Assembly: GCA_022072445.1 (NCBI GenBank)
Contig: JAJVHV010000010.1
Span: forward strand, 124,001-188,000
Direction: 5' to 3'
DNA: 64,000 nt
Source: Phycisphaerae bacterium
Lineage (GTDB): Bacteria; Planctomycetota; Phycisphaerae; UBA1845; Fen-1342
Shown piece after piece: positions 42,498 through 51,740 of this stretch. Position 1 is the stretch's first letter; each line of letters begins with the position of its first letter. Below the pieces are notes generated by a model. It made no database searches and was not told the DNA's origin. It saw only the letters and a program-made list of their open reading frames with translations. The position numbers and the translations under genes are program-made.

Positions 42498-42564
42498 CGT
42501 GTAGTCCCCTGCGGCGTCATGCGGCAGACTGCTGCGTTGGTTATCGACGCGCAGTGGTTGAAGC

Positions 42565-44406
42565 TTACGTAGACGACTGAAGCCATTTCGGCAGCGTCGT
42601 CGTCAGGGCCGGCCAGTAAGTTATCAGGAGTACGCCGATAAACTGGACGACCAGGATGGGGAAGGCGGCGCGGGTGACTTCGGGAATGGAACGTCCGAAT
42701 CGGTAGGAGGAGAGGAAGAGGTTCATGCCGACGGGCGGGGTCAGATAACCGAGCTCCAGGTTGGCCAGGAAGATGATGCCGAGGTGCAGCGGGTCGATGT
42801 TGAATGCGACGCCGATCGGGATGATGAGCGGCACCACGACAACGATGGCGGAGTAGATGTCCATCAGGCAGCCGACCACGAGCAGAAAGAGGTTCAACAT
42901 CAACAGGAACACGAGCGGCGATCGGACCGAGCCGACGACCCACGCCACCATCTGGTCGGGCACCTGCGCGTAGATCAGATAATTCGTGAAGCCCTGCGCG
43001 ACTCCCAGAATCAGCAACACACCGCCAATCACCAGGCCGCACTCGACAAAGACGCGCGGCAGATCGCGATGCGGCGAGAGATCGCGGTTCAGCAGCGTCT
43101 GACTCAAGACGGCGTAGAGCGCCGTGACCGCGGCGGCTTCGACGGGCGTGGCGAATCCGCCGAAGAGCGACACCAGGCAGACGACGGGAAGTACGAGCTC
43201 CCACTTCGCGGCCCAGACGGCGGCGCAGGCTTCGCGGACTCGGAAGGGCGGGCGGTGCGATGTGCCGCGTGGCCCCAGCCAGATACCGAGCAGCGTGGTG
43301 AGCAGCAGCAGCACGACGCCAGGCAGGGCGGCGGCGAGGAAGACGTCTTCGATCGGGTGCTGGGCGATGATGGCGTAGAGGATGAGTGGCAGGCAGGGCG
43401 GGAAGAGCATTCCGAGCGAGCCGGCGCCCGTGAGCAGGCCGAGTGCGGCGCGATCGGAAAAGCCGGCACCGGTCAACACGGGCAGCAGCAATCCGCCGAG
43501 TGCCAGGATGGTGACGCCGGAAGCGCCGGTGAACGAAGTGAAGAACGCGCAGACCAGCACGGTGATGATCGCGGGGCCGCCGCGGATGGCTCCGAAAAGG
43601 GCGGTGAACACGCGTACGAGGCGGGCGGACGCGCCGCCTTCAGCCAGGACGTAGCCGGCGAGCGTGAAGAGCGGGACGGTGGGCAGCGACGGGCTGATGA
43701 CGAGGCGATAGTGATCGACGGCGATGGAGGCGATGGGCGAACCTTCGCCCCAGAAGAGGATCAGCGCGGCGCCGCCCAGGACGGTGAAGATCGGCGCACC
43801 GAGGATCGTCGCGAGCAACAGCAGACCGAACGCGGGCCAGACGAGTCGCGCGGGCGCGATCGGCGACCACCAGGCCAGCGCGAGCAGGGCGGCGGCGGCG
43901 AGCAGGGCGACGCCGCGCGGCGGCCAGCGCGTGCCCGCGTGCCAGATGATGCGCAGAGCCACGAGGCCGAAGCCGACGGGTAGCGCCAATTGCAGAAACC
44001 AGACCGGCACGCCGTAGGCGATGATCTTTCCGACTTCGTATTCGTCGCGGACGAGCAGCGCGCTGCCGAGGCAGAGCGCGGTGCTGATGGCTGCCGCGGC
44101 CGACGCGGACGCGACGCGCGCTACGCTGGCGGGCCAGCCCTTCGGGAAAAACTGTGCGGCGGCGAGGGAGAGCAGGCGATTCTCGCGTGCGGCGATGGCG
44201 CCGCCGACGAGTCCGACGATCAGTGTGCCGTGCTGGACGAATGTGGAGGAGGCGGCGACACCGACGTGAAATGCCCTTCGCAGGACGATTTCGAGCAGCG
44301 GCAGGATGACCATCGCGGCGAGGGCGAAGACGGCGACGCCGTTTTCGGCGAGGTTGAGCGCTGCGCGTGCGCCGCGCAGCTTGGGGTGCGGTGTGCGCGG
44401 CGGCAT
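42565..44406 (-). CDS. TRAP transporter permease, fused small (DctQ) and large (DctM) subunits
   Basis: A 613-residue inner-membrane permease for uptake of organic acids by a TRAP system. The first about 160 residues form the four-helix DctQ part (AENGVAVFALAAMVILPLLEIVLRR, LIVGLVGGAIAARENRLLSLA, with the RENRHL-like turn). The DctM part follows with LLLATILGAPIFTVLGGAALIL, FTLAGYVLAEGG, LVCAFFTSFTGASGVTILALGGLLLP and GYLTPPVGMNLFL. Many membrane segments. ATG 44406 is chosen because the open region further upstream is a repeat array. No DctP binding protein gene is in the window, so the system is an orphan here. Confidence 0.9.
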   Translation of the reverse strand: MPPRTPHPKLRGARAALNLAENGVAVFALAAMVILPLLEIVLRRAFHVGVAASSTFVQHGTLIVGLVGGAIAARENRLLSLAAAQFFPKGWPASVARVASASAAAAISTALCLGSALLVRDEYEVGKIIAYGVPVWFLQLALPVGFGLVALRIIWHAGTRWPPRGVALLAAAALLALAWWSPIAPARLVWPAFGLLLLATILGAPIFTVLGGAALILFWGEGSPIASIAVDHYRLVISPSLPTVPLFTLAGYVLAEGGASARLVRVFTALFGAIRGGPAIITVLVCAFFTSFTGASGVTILALGGLLLPVLTGAGFSDRAALGLLTGAGSLGMLFPPCLPLILYAIIAQHPIEDVFLAAALPGVVLLLLTTLLGIWLGPRGTSHRPPFRVREACAAVWAAKWELVLPVVCLVSLFGGFATPVEAAAVTALYAVLSQTLLNRDLSPHRDLPRVFVECGLVIGGVLLILGVAQGFTNYLIYAQVPDQMVAWVVGSVRSPLVFLLMLNLFLLVVGCLMDIYSAIVVVVPLIIPIGVAFNIDPLHLGIIFLANLELGYLTPPVGMNLFLSSYRFGRSIPEVTRAAFPILVVQFIGVLLITYWPALTTTLPKWLQSST

Positions 44407-44584
44407 CTCGCTCACGTGCGGTCGGCTCCTTCCGGTGGCCGGCCCGGCGGGGTCGGCGCGGCGCGATTCTACGGCGGCGGGGGCGGGTGCGGGAACCGAG
44501 CCGCGCGCGTCAGCAAGCGGTTTCCTGGTCGAGCCGGAGTGCGAGCGGCGGTCGGAGGGTCCGCGCGCGGGGCTGAGAAACCGC

Positions 44585-44825
44585 TCCCTTACGGTCGCGG
44601 CTCGGACAGGCACGGTCGCGGCTCGGGCAGACGCGGTCGCGGCTCGGACAGGCACGGTCGCGGCTCGGGCAGACGCGGTCGCGGCTCGGACAGGCACGGT
44701 CGCGGCTCGGGCAGACGCGGTCGCGGCTCGGACAGGCACGGTCGCGGCTCGGACAGGCACGGTCGCGGCGCGATCGCGCTGCCGCGGCTCGGACAGGCGC
44801 GGGCGCGGCTCGGACAGGTGGGCGA
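44585..44825 (+). repeat. 21-bp tandem repeat array, about ten copies (family C core)
   Basis: CGGTCGCGGCTCGG recurs at 44592, 44613, 44634, 44655, 44676, 44697, 44718, 44739 and 44760, 21 bp apart, with alternating ends GACAGGCA and GCAGACG, then degenerates to about 44825. Its core is related to that of the 68-bp repeat at 24163-24638 (CACGGTCGGGGCTCGG). No gene occupies this gap between divergently arranged ends; the open frames across it are due to the multiple-of-three unit. Confidence 0.85.
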
Positions 44826-44842
44826 GGCACGTGCTGGAAAAC

Positions 44843-46729
44843 TCACGGAGGCGTCACGCCCACGGCGCCGGCGGCGGGCTTGTGACTTCCGCCCACGCTG
44901 TCGGCCGCAACGACGTTCAGCGTGACGGCGGTGCCGCCGTAGGTGATGCTCCAGCGGCGGTCCGCGGGCAGTCGCGGCAAGACCTTTGCGTCAAATTCGC
45001 CATCGACGAGCAGCGTGGTCAGGATGGTGAAGCTATCGCCGATGGCGGGTGCGAAGCCGCCCACGAGCGAGACGCGGAGCGTGCCGCCGAGCGTCGCGAC
45101 GCCGGTGACGACGAGCTGGTCGTGCTGCGTGCCGGGGGTTGTGCCGGCGATTTCGATGCGGAGCGTACCTGCGGCCGTCTGCGTGTATTGACCGGCGATG
45201 ATGTTGTCGGCGATGGCGAGCGTTCCGACGCCCAGGCCGGGCCGCAGCTCGCCGCCGTCGATCAGCACCTTTCCCATGACGCTGCCGTCGCCCTCGAGGA
45301 CTCCACCCTCGATGCGCATGGGACCGCTGCCCGGGTAAACGGCGATGTCGCCGCCGGCGAGTCGCGTGACGCCTGCGGTCTGCGTGAAGGAGGTGAAGTC
45401 GAGCACGCCGGTCTCGGCGGAGACCAGACCGGCGTTGTCAAACAGCACTTCGATCTTGGATGTTCCCGCGCCAGCGCTCTTGTGGAGTTCACCGGCGTTG
45501 TGGAAGGGTCCGATGCCGGCGCAGCAGGTCGCGAGCACGCCGACGTCGGCGACGACATTGAGCACGCCGCCAGCGAGGTTCGACAGTTCGCCGGGCCCCA
45601 TGTAAATGTCGCCGCCCGACCAATTGAGCTCGCCGGCATTGTGCAGCGTTCCGAAGGCCAGAGACTTGCCGTCGCTCGTGCTGATGCTCGCGACACAGCC
45701 GGCCTCGAGCGTGACCAGCGGCGCCGGCAAGGTGTTGCCGATGGTTCCGCTCCGCCAGTCAAACGTGTCGGTGACGCGCAGCTCGCCGTCGCCGGAGATC
45801 GCGCCGCCGCTCAGCTCGAAGTTCGGGATGCTCACCGACCCGCCGCCGGCGCGCTGGAGTATGTGCAGCCATGGAATGCGTACGAGCCCGGCGCCGGTGA
45901 TCGTCGCGCCATCAAGCAGCGTGTGCGAGAGTTCGAGCACGGCGCCGGCTTCGACGTTGAATGCGCCGTCGCTGGCGCCCGTCACGTCCTTGAGGCGCAG
46001 CGTGCCGACCTGAACGTCGACGCTGCCGCTGTTGTTGAACGGCACGCCGTCGAACGTCAGCGTCCCCGCGCCGGCGGATTTCACGAACGTGCCGAGGTTG
46101 TTGAAGATGCCGGTGCTCGTGCCGCCCGGGTTGGGGACGAAGAGTGCGTCGGCCTGGGCGTCGAATGTGGCTCCGTCGAGGATATTGAAAACGGAATCGG
46201 TAAACGCACTGTTCTGGAAGTACATCGTCCCGCCGCCGGTCTGCGTGCAGGTCGAGCCAGTGCCGACGTTGAGCGTGGCGAGCAGCGACTTGCCTTCGGT
46301 GCCGCGAATTTCCATGTGCGCCCCGCCGACGGCGTCGACGTTGAACACGCCGCGCACCAGCGCGCCGCCTTCCCAGATAAACGTGCCGCCGAGCGTGCCG
46401 ACGGTATGGACGCCAAGTTGCGTCATGCCTGGTTTGAGCGTGAAGACGCCGTAGCTTTCCAGCTCGTTCACCTCGGCGAAGCCTTCGAGGAAGACGGTGT
46501 AGCTGGCGAGCGAGGTGAAGTCGTCGGGTCCGGGAAAGGCGCCCGAGCAACTGCCTTCGAAGGTTATGGCGTGCCAATTGTTCTTGAACTGATTGCCGCC
46601 GACGTCGCAACAATGATACCAACTGTCGGTGGCGCAGCTTCCGAGCCAGTAGGCGTCGGCGTGGGCGGCGCCGGCGCTGGCGGCGGCGGCAATCAGCGAG
46701 CTCAGCAGGCGAATCGTACGCGTGTTCAT
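44843..46729 (-). CDS. Secreted beta-helix-like (autotransporter passenger-type) protein
   Basis: A 628-residue exported protein. The ATG at 46729 has GGAGGAG upstream and yields a signal peptide (LLSSLIAAAASAGAAHA). The mature part consists of many short beta strands of the passenger-repeat type: FNVDAVGGAHMEI, LTFDGVPFNNSGSVDVQVG, TLHNAGELNWSGGDIYMG, PFHNAGELHKSAGAGTS, QYTQTAAGTLRIEIAG and HDQLVVTGVATLGGTLRVSLVGGF. These resemble the autotransporter-associated repeat and PEP-type proteins. No C-terminal beta barrel, dockerin tail or sorting signal is evident, so the mode of surface attachment is unknown. Divergent from the sigma factor at 46944. Confidence 0.8.
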   Translation of the reverse strand: MNTRTIRLLSSLIAAAASAGAAHADAYWLGSCATDSWYHCCDVGGNQFKNNWHAITFEGSCSGAFPGPDDFTSLASYTVFLEGFAEVNELESYGVFTLKPGMTQLGVHTVGTLGGTFIWEGGALVRGVFNVDAVGGAHMEIRGTEGKSLLATLNVGTGSTCTQTGGGTMYFQNSAFTDSVFNILDGATFDAQADALFVPNPGGTSTGIFNNLGTFVKSAGAGTLTFDGVPFNNSGSVDVQVGTLRLKDVTGASDGAFNVEAGAVLELSHTLLDGATITGAGLVRIPWLHILQRAGGGSVSIPNFELSGGAISGDGELRVTDTFDWRSGTIGNTLPAPLVTLEAGCVASISTSDGKSLAFGTLHNAGELNWSGGDIYMGPGELSNLAGGVLNVVADVGVLATCCAGIGPFHNAGELHKSAGAGTSKIEVLFDNAGLVSAETGVLDFTSFTQTAGVTRLAGGDIAVYPGSGPMRIEGGVLEGDGSVMGKVLIDGGELRPGLGVGTLAIADNIIAGQYTQTAAGTLRIEIAGTTPGTQHDQLVVTGVATLGGTLRVSLVGGFAPAIGDSFTILTTLLVDGEFDAKVLPRLPADRRWSITYGGTAVTLNVVAADSVGGSHKPAAGAVGVTPP

Positions 46730-46943
46730 GGTTTGACTCCTCCGAAGGCCGGTCGACTCCTCCGCTTCCTCACGGTCGCGGCTCTGGCCGGACGACGGCC
46801 TTCGGATGTGTCTCGCTGGCGCGGGTGAGTTCTTACACGCTCCAGCCAGATATTTCCGAGAATTGTGCCGCGGGCGGGTTTCGTTGCCGCCGCGCGGTCT
46901 CAGTCGTATCGTATGCCGGCAGGACATCCCGGACCGCAGGCCC

Positions 46944-47522
46944 ATGGAAAAAACGCAGACCACGCTGCTGGTGCGGCTGTGCGATCGGTCGGATCAGGCC
47001 GCGTGGCGGACGTTCGACGAGCTTTATCGGCCGTTGATGTGGTCGTATGCGCGGGCGCGCGGCCTGGAGGGCGCCGATGCGGACGACGTCGTTCAGCAGT
47101 GCGTGACCGCGGTGCTGGAGCAGATCGGGGATTATCAGCACCGGGCCAGCTTCAAGAGTTGGTTGCGGGCCATCGTCGAGCACAAGATCGTCGATCTGAT
47201 TCGGAGCCGGCGGCGCGAGGTGCCCGCCGGCAGTGACGTGCAGCGCGTGGCCGCGGACGCGACCTGCAGCCCGGACGAGCTATGGGACCGGCAGTGGTCG
47301 CTGGCGCATCTGCGGCACTGCGCCGAAGTCGTGCGGCGCGAAGTCGCCGAATCCACGTATGCCGCGTTCGCGGGTTATGCCCTGGAAGGGCGCGAGGCGT
47401 CGGCGGTGGCGGCGGAGCTGGGGCTGACGGTGAACCAGGTGTATGTGGCCAAGCATCGCGTCGTGGAGCGCATTCGAGCGCTGATGCTCGAGCTGAGCGG
47501 CGAAGCGGATATCGGGCTGTGA
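46944..47522 (+). CDS. ECF sigma factor, module 2
   Basis: A 192-residue sigma-70-type factor. Region 2: FDELYRPLMWSYARARGLEGADADDVVQQCVTAVLEQIGDY; RASFKSWLRAIVEHKIVDLIR matches the FRxWLxxIxxxxxxDxxR pattern. Region 4: EGREASAVAAELGLTVNQVYVAKHRVVERIR. It is diverged from the ECF factor of module 1 and belongs to the general ECF class with FxxWL. Its stop overlaps the start of the kinase gene (GTGA). The ATG at 46944 gives a normal length; upstream in-frame codons lack homology. Confidence 0.88.
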   Translation: MEKTQTTLLVRLCDRSDQAAWRTFDELYRPLMWSYARARGLEGADADDVVQQCVTAVLEQIGDYQHRASFKSWLRAIVEHKIVDLIRSRRREVPAGSDVQRVAADATCSPDELWDRQWSLAHLRHCAEVVRREVAESTYAAFAGYALEGREASAVAAELGLTVNQVYVAKHRVVERIRALMLELSGEADIGL

Positions 47523-50113
47523 GCGCGGATCCGTGTCCAGACATTTCGGCGTGGGAAGCGCTGATCGGCGAGCGCGGCACGGAGGACGCGCGTGCGTCCG
47601 AGCTCCGCGCGCACCTGGCGACGTGTGCGAGCTGCCGCGAGCTGCACAGCCGCATGTTGCTCAATCAGCGCGTGCTGGGTTCGCTGCGCAGCGCGTTGCG
47701 CGCCCCGGACGATGCGGGCACTGACGCACTTGTCGGCCGACGACTTGGCGCGTACGTGCTGGAGAGCCTGCTGGGCGTGGGCGGCATGGCGCGGGTCTAT
47801 CGAGCGCGGCAGGAACACCCGCGCCGCACCGTCGCCGTCAAGCTGCTTCAGGCCCAGCGGCTGGCGCCGTCGAGCCTGCGGCGATTCCGGCTTGAGGCGG
47901 AGTTCCTCGGCCGGCTGCAACACCCCAACATCGCGCAGATTTTCGAAGCCGGGACGGCGGAGATCGAGCCGGCGGCCGGCGGCGAGCTGAGCGGCGCGCA
48001 GCCGTTCTTCGCGATGGAGCTGGTGGCGGGCAGACCACTGGGCGAGCACGTGTCGCAGGCGCGGCTGGGCGTGCGCGAACGCCTGGCGCTTTTCGTGAAA
48101 ATCTGCGACGCCGTCCAGTATGCCCACCAGCAGGGCGTGATCCACCGCGATCTGAAGCCGGGCAACATCCTGGTCGACGAGCGCGGCGAGCCGAAGATTC
48201 TCGATTTCGGCGTGGCCCGCGCCACCGATGCCGACGTGCAGGTCACCACGCAGCAGACCGACGTGAACCAGCTCATCGGCACGCTGGCGTACATGTCGCC
48301 CGAGCAGGTCAGCGGCGATCCCGCGGCGCTCGACGCACGGTCGGACATCTACACGCTGGGCGTCGTGTGCTACGAGCTGCTGACCGGACGGCGGCCGCAT
48401 GATCTGCGCCAACGGTCGATTCCCGAGGCGGTGCGCGCCATTCGCGAGGATGATCCCGCGCCGCTCAGCTCGATCGAGCGCTCGTTCCGCGGCGACCTGG
48501 ACACGATCGTCGCCAAGGCGCTCGAGAAGGACCGCACGCGGCGCTACGCGTCGGCCGCGGAGCTGGCGGCCGACGTTCGGCACTACCTGGCGCACGAGCC
48601 GATCTCGGCCCGCCCCGCCAGCACGATCTATCAACTGCGGAAATTCGCGCGGCGGAACGCGGCGCTGGTGAGCGGCGTGGCGCTGGCGTTCGTCGGGCTG
48701 CTCATCGGACTGATTGTCTCGACCTGGCAGGCCTGGCGCGCCACCGTCGCCGAGCACGAAGCCCGCCAGCAGACCGTGCTGGCCGAGCAGCGGCTGCGCG
48801 AGGCGCAAAAGGCGCGGGCCGCGGCCGACGAGCAGCGTCGCGCCGCGGAGCGCTCGCGCGACGAAGCCGACGCGGCGACGCGCTTTCTGGCGGAGATGCT
48901 GGAGTCGGCGGCGCCGGGCGCGCTGGGTCGCGAGGCGACGATCCGCGAGGTGCTCGACTGGGCGACGAAGCGCGTCGAGAGCGAGTTGCCCGATCAGCCG
49001 GCGATCCAGGCCCGGGTGCGCGACGCGCTGGGCGTTACGTACATGGGGCTTGGCGAGCTGGATGCCGCCGGCGGGCTGCTTCAGCAGGCGCTCGACGCGC
49101 GGCGCCGCCTGCTGGGCGACGAGCATCCCGACACGCTGCGCACCACCAACAACCTCGCCAACCTGCTCGCTCAACAGGATCGGCTCGAAGAGGCCGAGGC
49201 GCTGTATGCCCACGTGCTGAGCGTGCGGCGCCGGCTGCTCGGAGCGGACGCGGCCGAGACGCTCGTCACGCAGAATGATCTGGCGATGCTGCAACTGGCG
49301 CAGGGCCGCTTCGACGAGGCCCGCGCGCTGCTCGAAGACGCGCTTGCGGTCAGCCGCCGCGCGCTGGGCGACACGCATGCCGACACCATCGTCGCGTTGA
49401 ACAATCTCGCACTGGCACACATGAACCGCGGCGACGCGGCCGCCGCCGAGCCGCTGCTGCGCGAAGCGCTCGAGGCGGCGCAGCGCGAGGCGGGCGCGGA
49501 TCATCCGGCGGCGATCAAGGCGTCGCTGAATCTGGGGCTGCTGCTGACGTCGGATGGGCGCTGGGACGAGGCGGAGCGGCTGCTGCGCGGCGCGCTGCCG
49601 CGCGGACGGCGCGTGCTGGGCGAGGCGCATCCCGACACGCTGCGGATGATGACCGGGTTGGCGATGCTGCAACATCAGCAGGGGCGCGGGGCCGAGGCCG
49701 AGCCGCTCTACGTCGAGGCGCTGGCGGCGTGCCGCCGAACGCTGGGCGATGAGCATTCCGAGACGCTGCGCGTGATGAATAACTTGGGCCGGCTGTACAG
49801 CGACCTGGACCGGTTGGACGAAGCCGAGCCGCTGCTGGCGGCGGCGGTCGCGCGGGCGCGCGTCGAGAAGGTGCCGGAGTGGCTGCTGGGGGCGTTTCTG
49901 ACGAGTCACGCGCACTGCCTGGTGAAGCAGGGGCGCGCGGCGGCGGCCGAGCCGCTGCTGGTCGAGGCGGTCGAGCTGCTGAAGCGCTCGCTGGGAGCTG
50001 GTCATGGCCAGACGGCGCAGGCGGCGCGCGAGCTGCTGGCGATCTATGAGGCGGACGGGCGGGAGGCGCTGGCGGAGCCGCTGAGGAAGATGCTGGCGGG
50101 GGCGGGGGAGTGA
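47519..50113 (+). CDS. Ser/Thr kinase with anti-sigma zinc motif and TPR domain (module 2)
   Basis: An 864-residue protein. The GTG at 47519 overlaps the sigma stop. Residues 1-50 contain HLATCASCREL (His32, Cys36, Cys39), the zinc-binding anti-sigma (ZAS) motif. A PknB-type kinase domain follows (GVGGMARVYRARQ, HRDLKPGN, DFGVAR, GTLAYMSPEQ), then a single membrane segment (VSGVALAFVGLLIGLIVSTWQAW), a coiled part rich in Glu/Arg and about seven TPRs of the LGDEHPDTLRTTNNLA type. So one protein joins anti-sigma, kinase and TPR. Paralogous to the kinase at 24789-27659, which lacks the zinc motif. Confidence 0.9.
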   Translation: MSADPCPDISAWEALIGERGTEDARASELRAHLATCASCRELHSRMLLNQRVLGSLRSALRAPDDAGTDALVGRRLGAYVLESLLGVGGMARVYRARQEHPRRTVAVKLLQAQRLAPSSLRRFRLEAEFLGRLQHPNIAQIFEAGTAEIEPAAGGELSGAQPFFAMELVAGRPLGEHVSQARLGVRERLALFVKICDAVQYAHQQGVIHRDLKPGNILVDERGEPKILDFGVARATDADVQVTTQQTDVNQLIGTLAYMSPEQVSGDPAALDARSDIYTLGVVCYELLTGRRPHDLRQRSIPEAVRAIREDDPAPLSSIERSFRGDLDTIVAKALEKDRTRRYASAAELAADVRHYLAHEPISARPASTIYQLRKFARRNAALVSGVALAFVGLLIGLIVSTWQAWRATVAEHEARQQTVLAEQRLREAQKARAAADEQRRAAERSRDEADAATRFLAEMLESAAPGALGREATIREVLDWATKRVESELPDQPAIQARVRDALGVTYMGLGELDAAGGLLQQALDARRRLLGDEHPDTLRTTNNLANLLAQQDRLEEAEALYAHVLSVRRRLLGADAAETLVTQNDLAMLQLAQGRFDEARALLEDALAVSRRALGDTHADTIVALNNLALAHMNRGDAAAAEPLLREALEAAQREAGADHPAAIKASLNLGLLLTSDGRWDEAERLLRGALPRGRRVLGEAHPDTLRMMTGLAMLQHQQGRGAEAEPLYVEALAACRRTLGDEHSETLRVMNNLGRLYSDLDRLDEAEPLLAAAVARARVEKVPEWLLGAFLTSHAHCLVKQGRAAAAEPLLVEAVELLKRSLGAGHGQTAQAARELLAIYEADGREALAEPLRKMLAGAGE

Positions 50114-50185
50114 TGAGTCATGTGGTCGAGTGTCAGGCGCCGGACGGCATGCGCATGTCGAGGCGTTGGCTGCGCTGCGTTACGT

Positions 50186-50312
50186 AGGGTGCATCCCTGA
50201 TGCACCGCACGACCTTCGGACGCGGGTTGTGTGGTGCGTCGAGGGACGCACCCTACGTTACTGAGCCACGCAGGGTGCATCCCTGATGCACCGCACGACC
50301 TCAGCACGCGCC
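50186..50312. repeat. Palindromic repeat family E between convergent genes
   Basis: GTAGGGTGCATCCCTGATGCACCGCACGACC occurs at about 50185-50215 and again near 50272-50302; between them GGTGCGTC-GAGG-GACGCACCC with its flank (CCCTACGTTACTG) lies in the opposite sense. The unit is a palindrome with pairing arms. It may stop transcription from both convergent genes, and is probably a dispersed element. Confidence 0.65.
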
Positions 50313-51740
50313 CTGCATCACGCTTGCGACGAGCAGCTCAATATCGAATGCATCCAACGCCCCGTCGCCGTTCACGTCGCCTGCCACGGGCGAACAGCGC
50401 GGCGCCGCGGGATCGGTCAAAAGCTCCACAAAATCGTCGATGTCGAAACCGTTGACCGACCCGTCGCAATTGACGTCGCAGGGCAGGCAGGCGTCTTCGC
50501 GAACGACGAGCGCCGCCGGCAGGCTGACAATCTCGCCGCAAGGATTGGCCAGCAGCAGGTCGTATTCGCCGCCGTCGGCCGTCGCGACGTCGCGAATCAG
50601 CAATCTGGGCGTCGCAGCACCTTGAATCCGCGGATCGTCGACGAGCGCCACACCGTCGCGCCGCCATTGATACGTCGTGTCGGGCTCGTCGTCCGCGGGC
50701 ACGGAAAACAGCGCGCTGCCGCCAATGCAGCAAATGGCCGAACTCGGGTCCTCGACAATCCGGGGCTGTCGCAGGTTCAGCGAACTGAAGATGTAAGGCT
50801 GCGGATCGGATCTACTTCCATAGCCGCCGTAGACCAGAAACTCGTCTTGCTGCACGTTGTAGGTCATCGCGTGGTCCCCGCGCGGCTGTACGTGTACGTC
50901 CAGCAGCCGCCACTCCCGTCCGTCGTAGCTCCAGGTATCGGCGCGATACGGGGCTCCGGGACCGTAGCCGCCGGTCATGAGTGAAATCCGGCGCGTCGGA
51001 TCATATTCCATTGCATGAGAAATGCGACGGGTTGGTGACGTGGGCGTCACGATCTGTCTCCAGAGGACGCCATCCCACTCCCACGTATCGCCAAACATCG
51101 TCGTACTCGACTCACCGCCAAACAGCACACACACGCGTCGCGCGGAGTCGTAGACCAGCGTGTGGTCGGAACGCGGTGCGGGGCCGCCGGTGGCGCGCAG
51201 TAGCCACCCTTTTCCGTCCCATTCCCACGTGTCGCCGAAACGCGGCTGGTTTGTGGTACCGTCGACGCCGCCGAACAGCACCACGACGCCGCGTGTGCTG
51301 TCGTACGCGGTTGCACAACGGTGCCGTCGGCCGGGTCCGGTCGTTGCGACACGCCGCCAGGCTTCGCCGTCCCACTCCCACGTGTTCCCGGCCTCGGGCC
51401 AACTGTCATACGATCCGAACGCCACCGCGACATTCCGACGTGTGTCGAATGACATCGAAACCTCGCTGCCCAGTCTGCCGGAGGAGGGCAGTTGCTCCCA
51501 GACACTGTCCCAGCGCCACAGTTCGTCGTACCCGGAGTGCGATCCGGGCCGAATGTAGCCGGAGAAGAGCAGCACATGATCCCACGCTGGACAGTACACC
51601 ATTTGCGACCAGATGCGCTCGCCCGGCTCGGTCGCCTCGATGGTTCTCCAGTCGCCGCACCATTGACCCGTGGCCGGCGCGGCCGCGGACACCACCATCG
51701 CGAAAGCTGCAGTGCGAGTTGACATGCGTGCCATACACAT
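50301..51740 (-). CDS. Secreted Kelch/Ig-like protein with dockerin-like tail
   Basis: A 479-residue exported protein (start ATG 51740 or 51725, no good Shine-Dalgarno). Signal peptide to about residue 26. Six Kelch-type repeats of the form RHRCATAYDSTRGVVVLFGG...DTWEWDG (also DHTLVYDSARRVCVLFGG, SHAMEYDPTRRISLMTGG) should form a beta-propeller. An Ig-like segment (ALFSVPADDEPDTTYQWRRDG) follows, then the dockerin-like tail CDVNCDGSVNGFDIDDF...GDVNGDGALDAFDIEL. The same C-terminal tail occurs in the FG-GAP protein at 28350-29801. Surface role; ligand unknown. Confidence 0.85.
   Translation of the reverse strand: MCMARMSTRTAAFAMVVSAAAPATGQWCGDWRTIEATEPGERIWSQMVYCPAWDHVLLFSGYIRPGSHSGYDELWRWDSVWEQLPSSGRLGSEVSMSFDTRRNVAVAFGSYDSWPEAGNTWEWDGEAWRRVATTGPGRRHRCATAYDSTRGVVVLFGGVDGTTNQPRFGDTWEWDGKGWLLRATGGPAPRSDHTLVYDSARRVCVLFGGESSTTMFGDTWEWDGVLWRQIVTPTSPTRRISHAMEYDPTRRISLMTGGYGPGAPYRADTWSYDGREWRLLDVHVQPRGDHAMTYNVQQDEFLVYGGYGSRSDPQPYIFSSLNLRQPRIVEDPSSAICCIGGSALFSVPADDEPDTTYQWRRDGVALVDDPRIQGAATPRLLIRDVATADGGEYDLLLANPCGEIVSLPAALVVREDACLPCDVNCDGSVNGFDIDDFVELLTDPAAPRCSPVAGDVNGDGALDAFDIELLVASVMQGAC

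Noticed and set aside
42784-43983. 399-residue plus-strand frame rich in Asp, Glu and Gln
   Set aside because: Antisense of the TRAP permease membrane helices, a well-known cause of charged pseudo-proteins.
44407-44760. 118-residue N-terminal extension of the TRAP permease (VPVRAATASARAAT repeats)
   Set aside because: Encoded by the 21-bp tandem repeat; the membrane protein homology starts after 44406.
44306-46828. 840-residue plus-strand frame
   Set aside because: Runs through the 21-bp repeat and antisense to the beta-helix-like protein; no homology or start signal.
47375-50005. 876-residue minus-strand frame
   Set aside because: Antisense of the kinase-TPR gene, without any recognisable domain.
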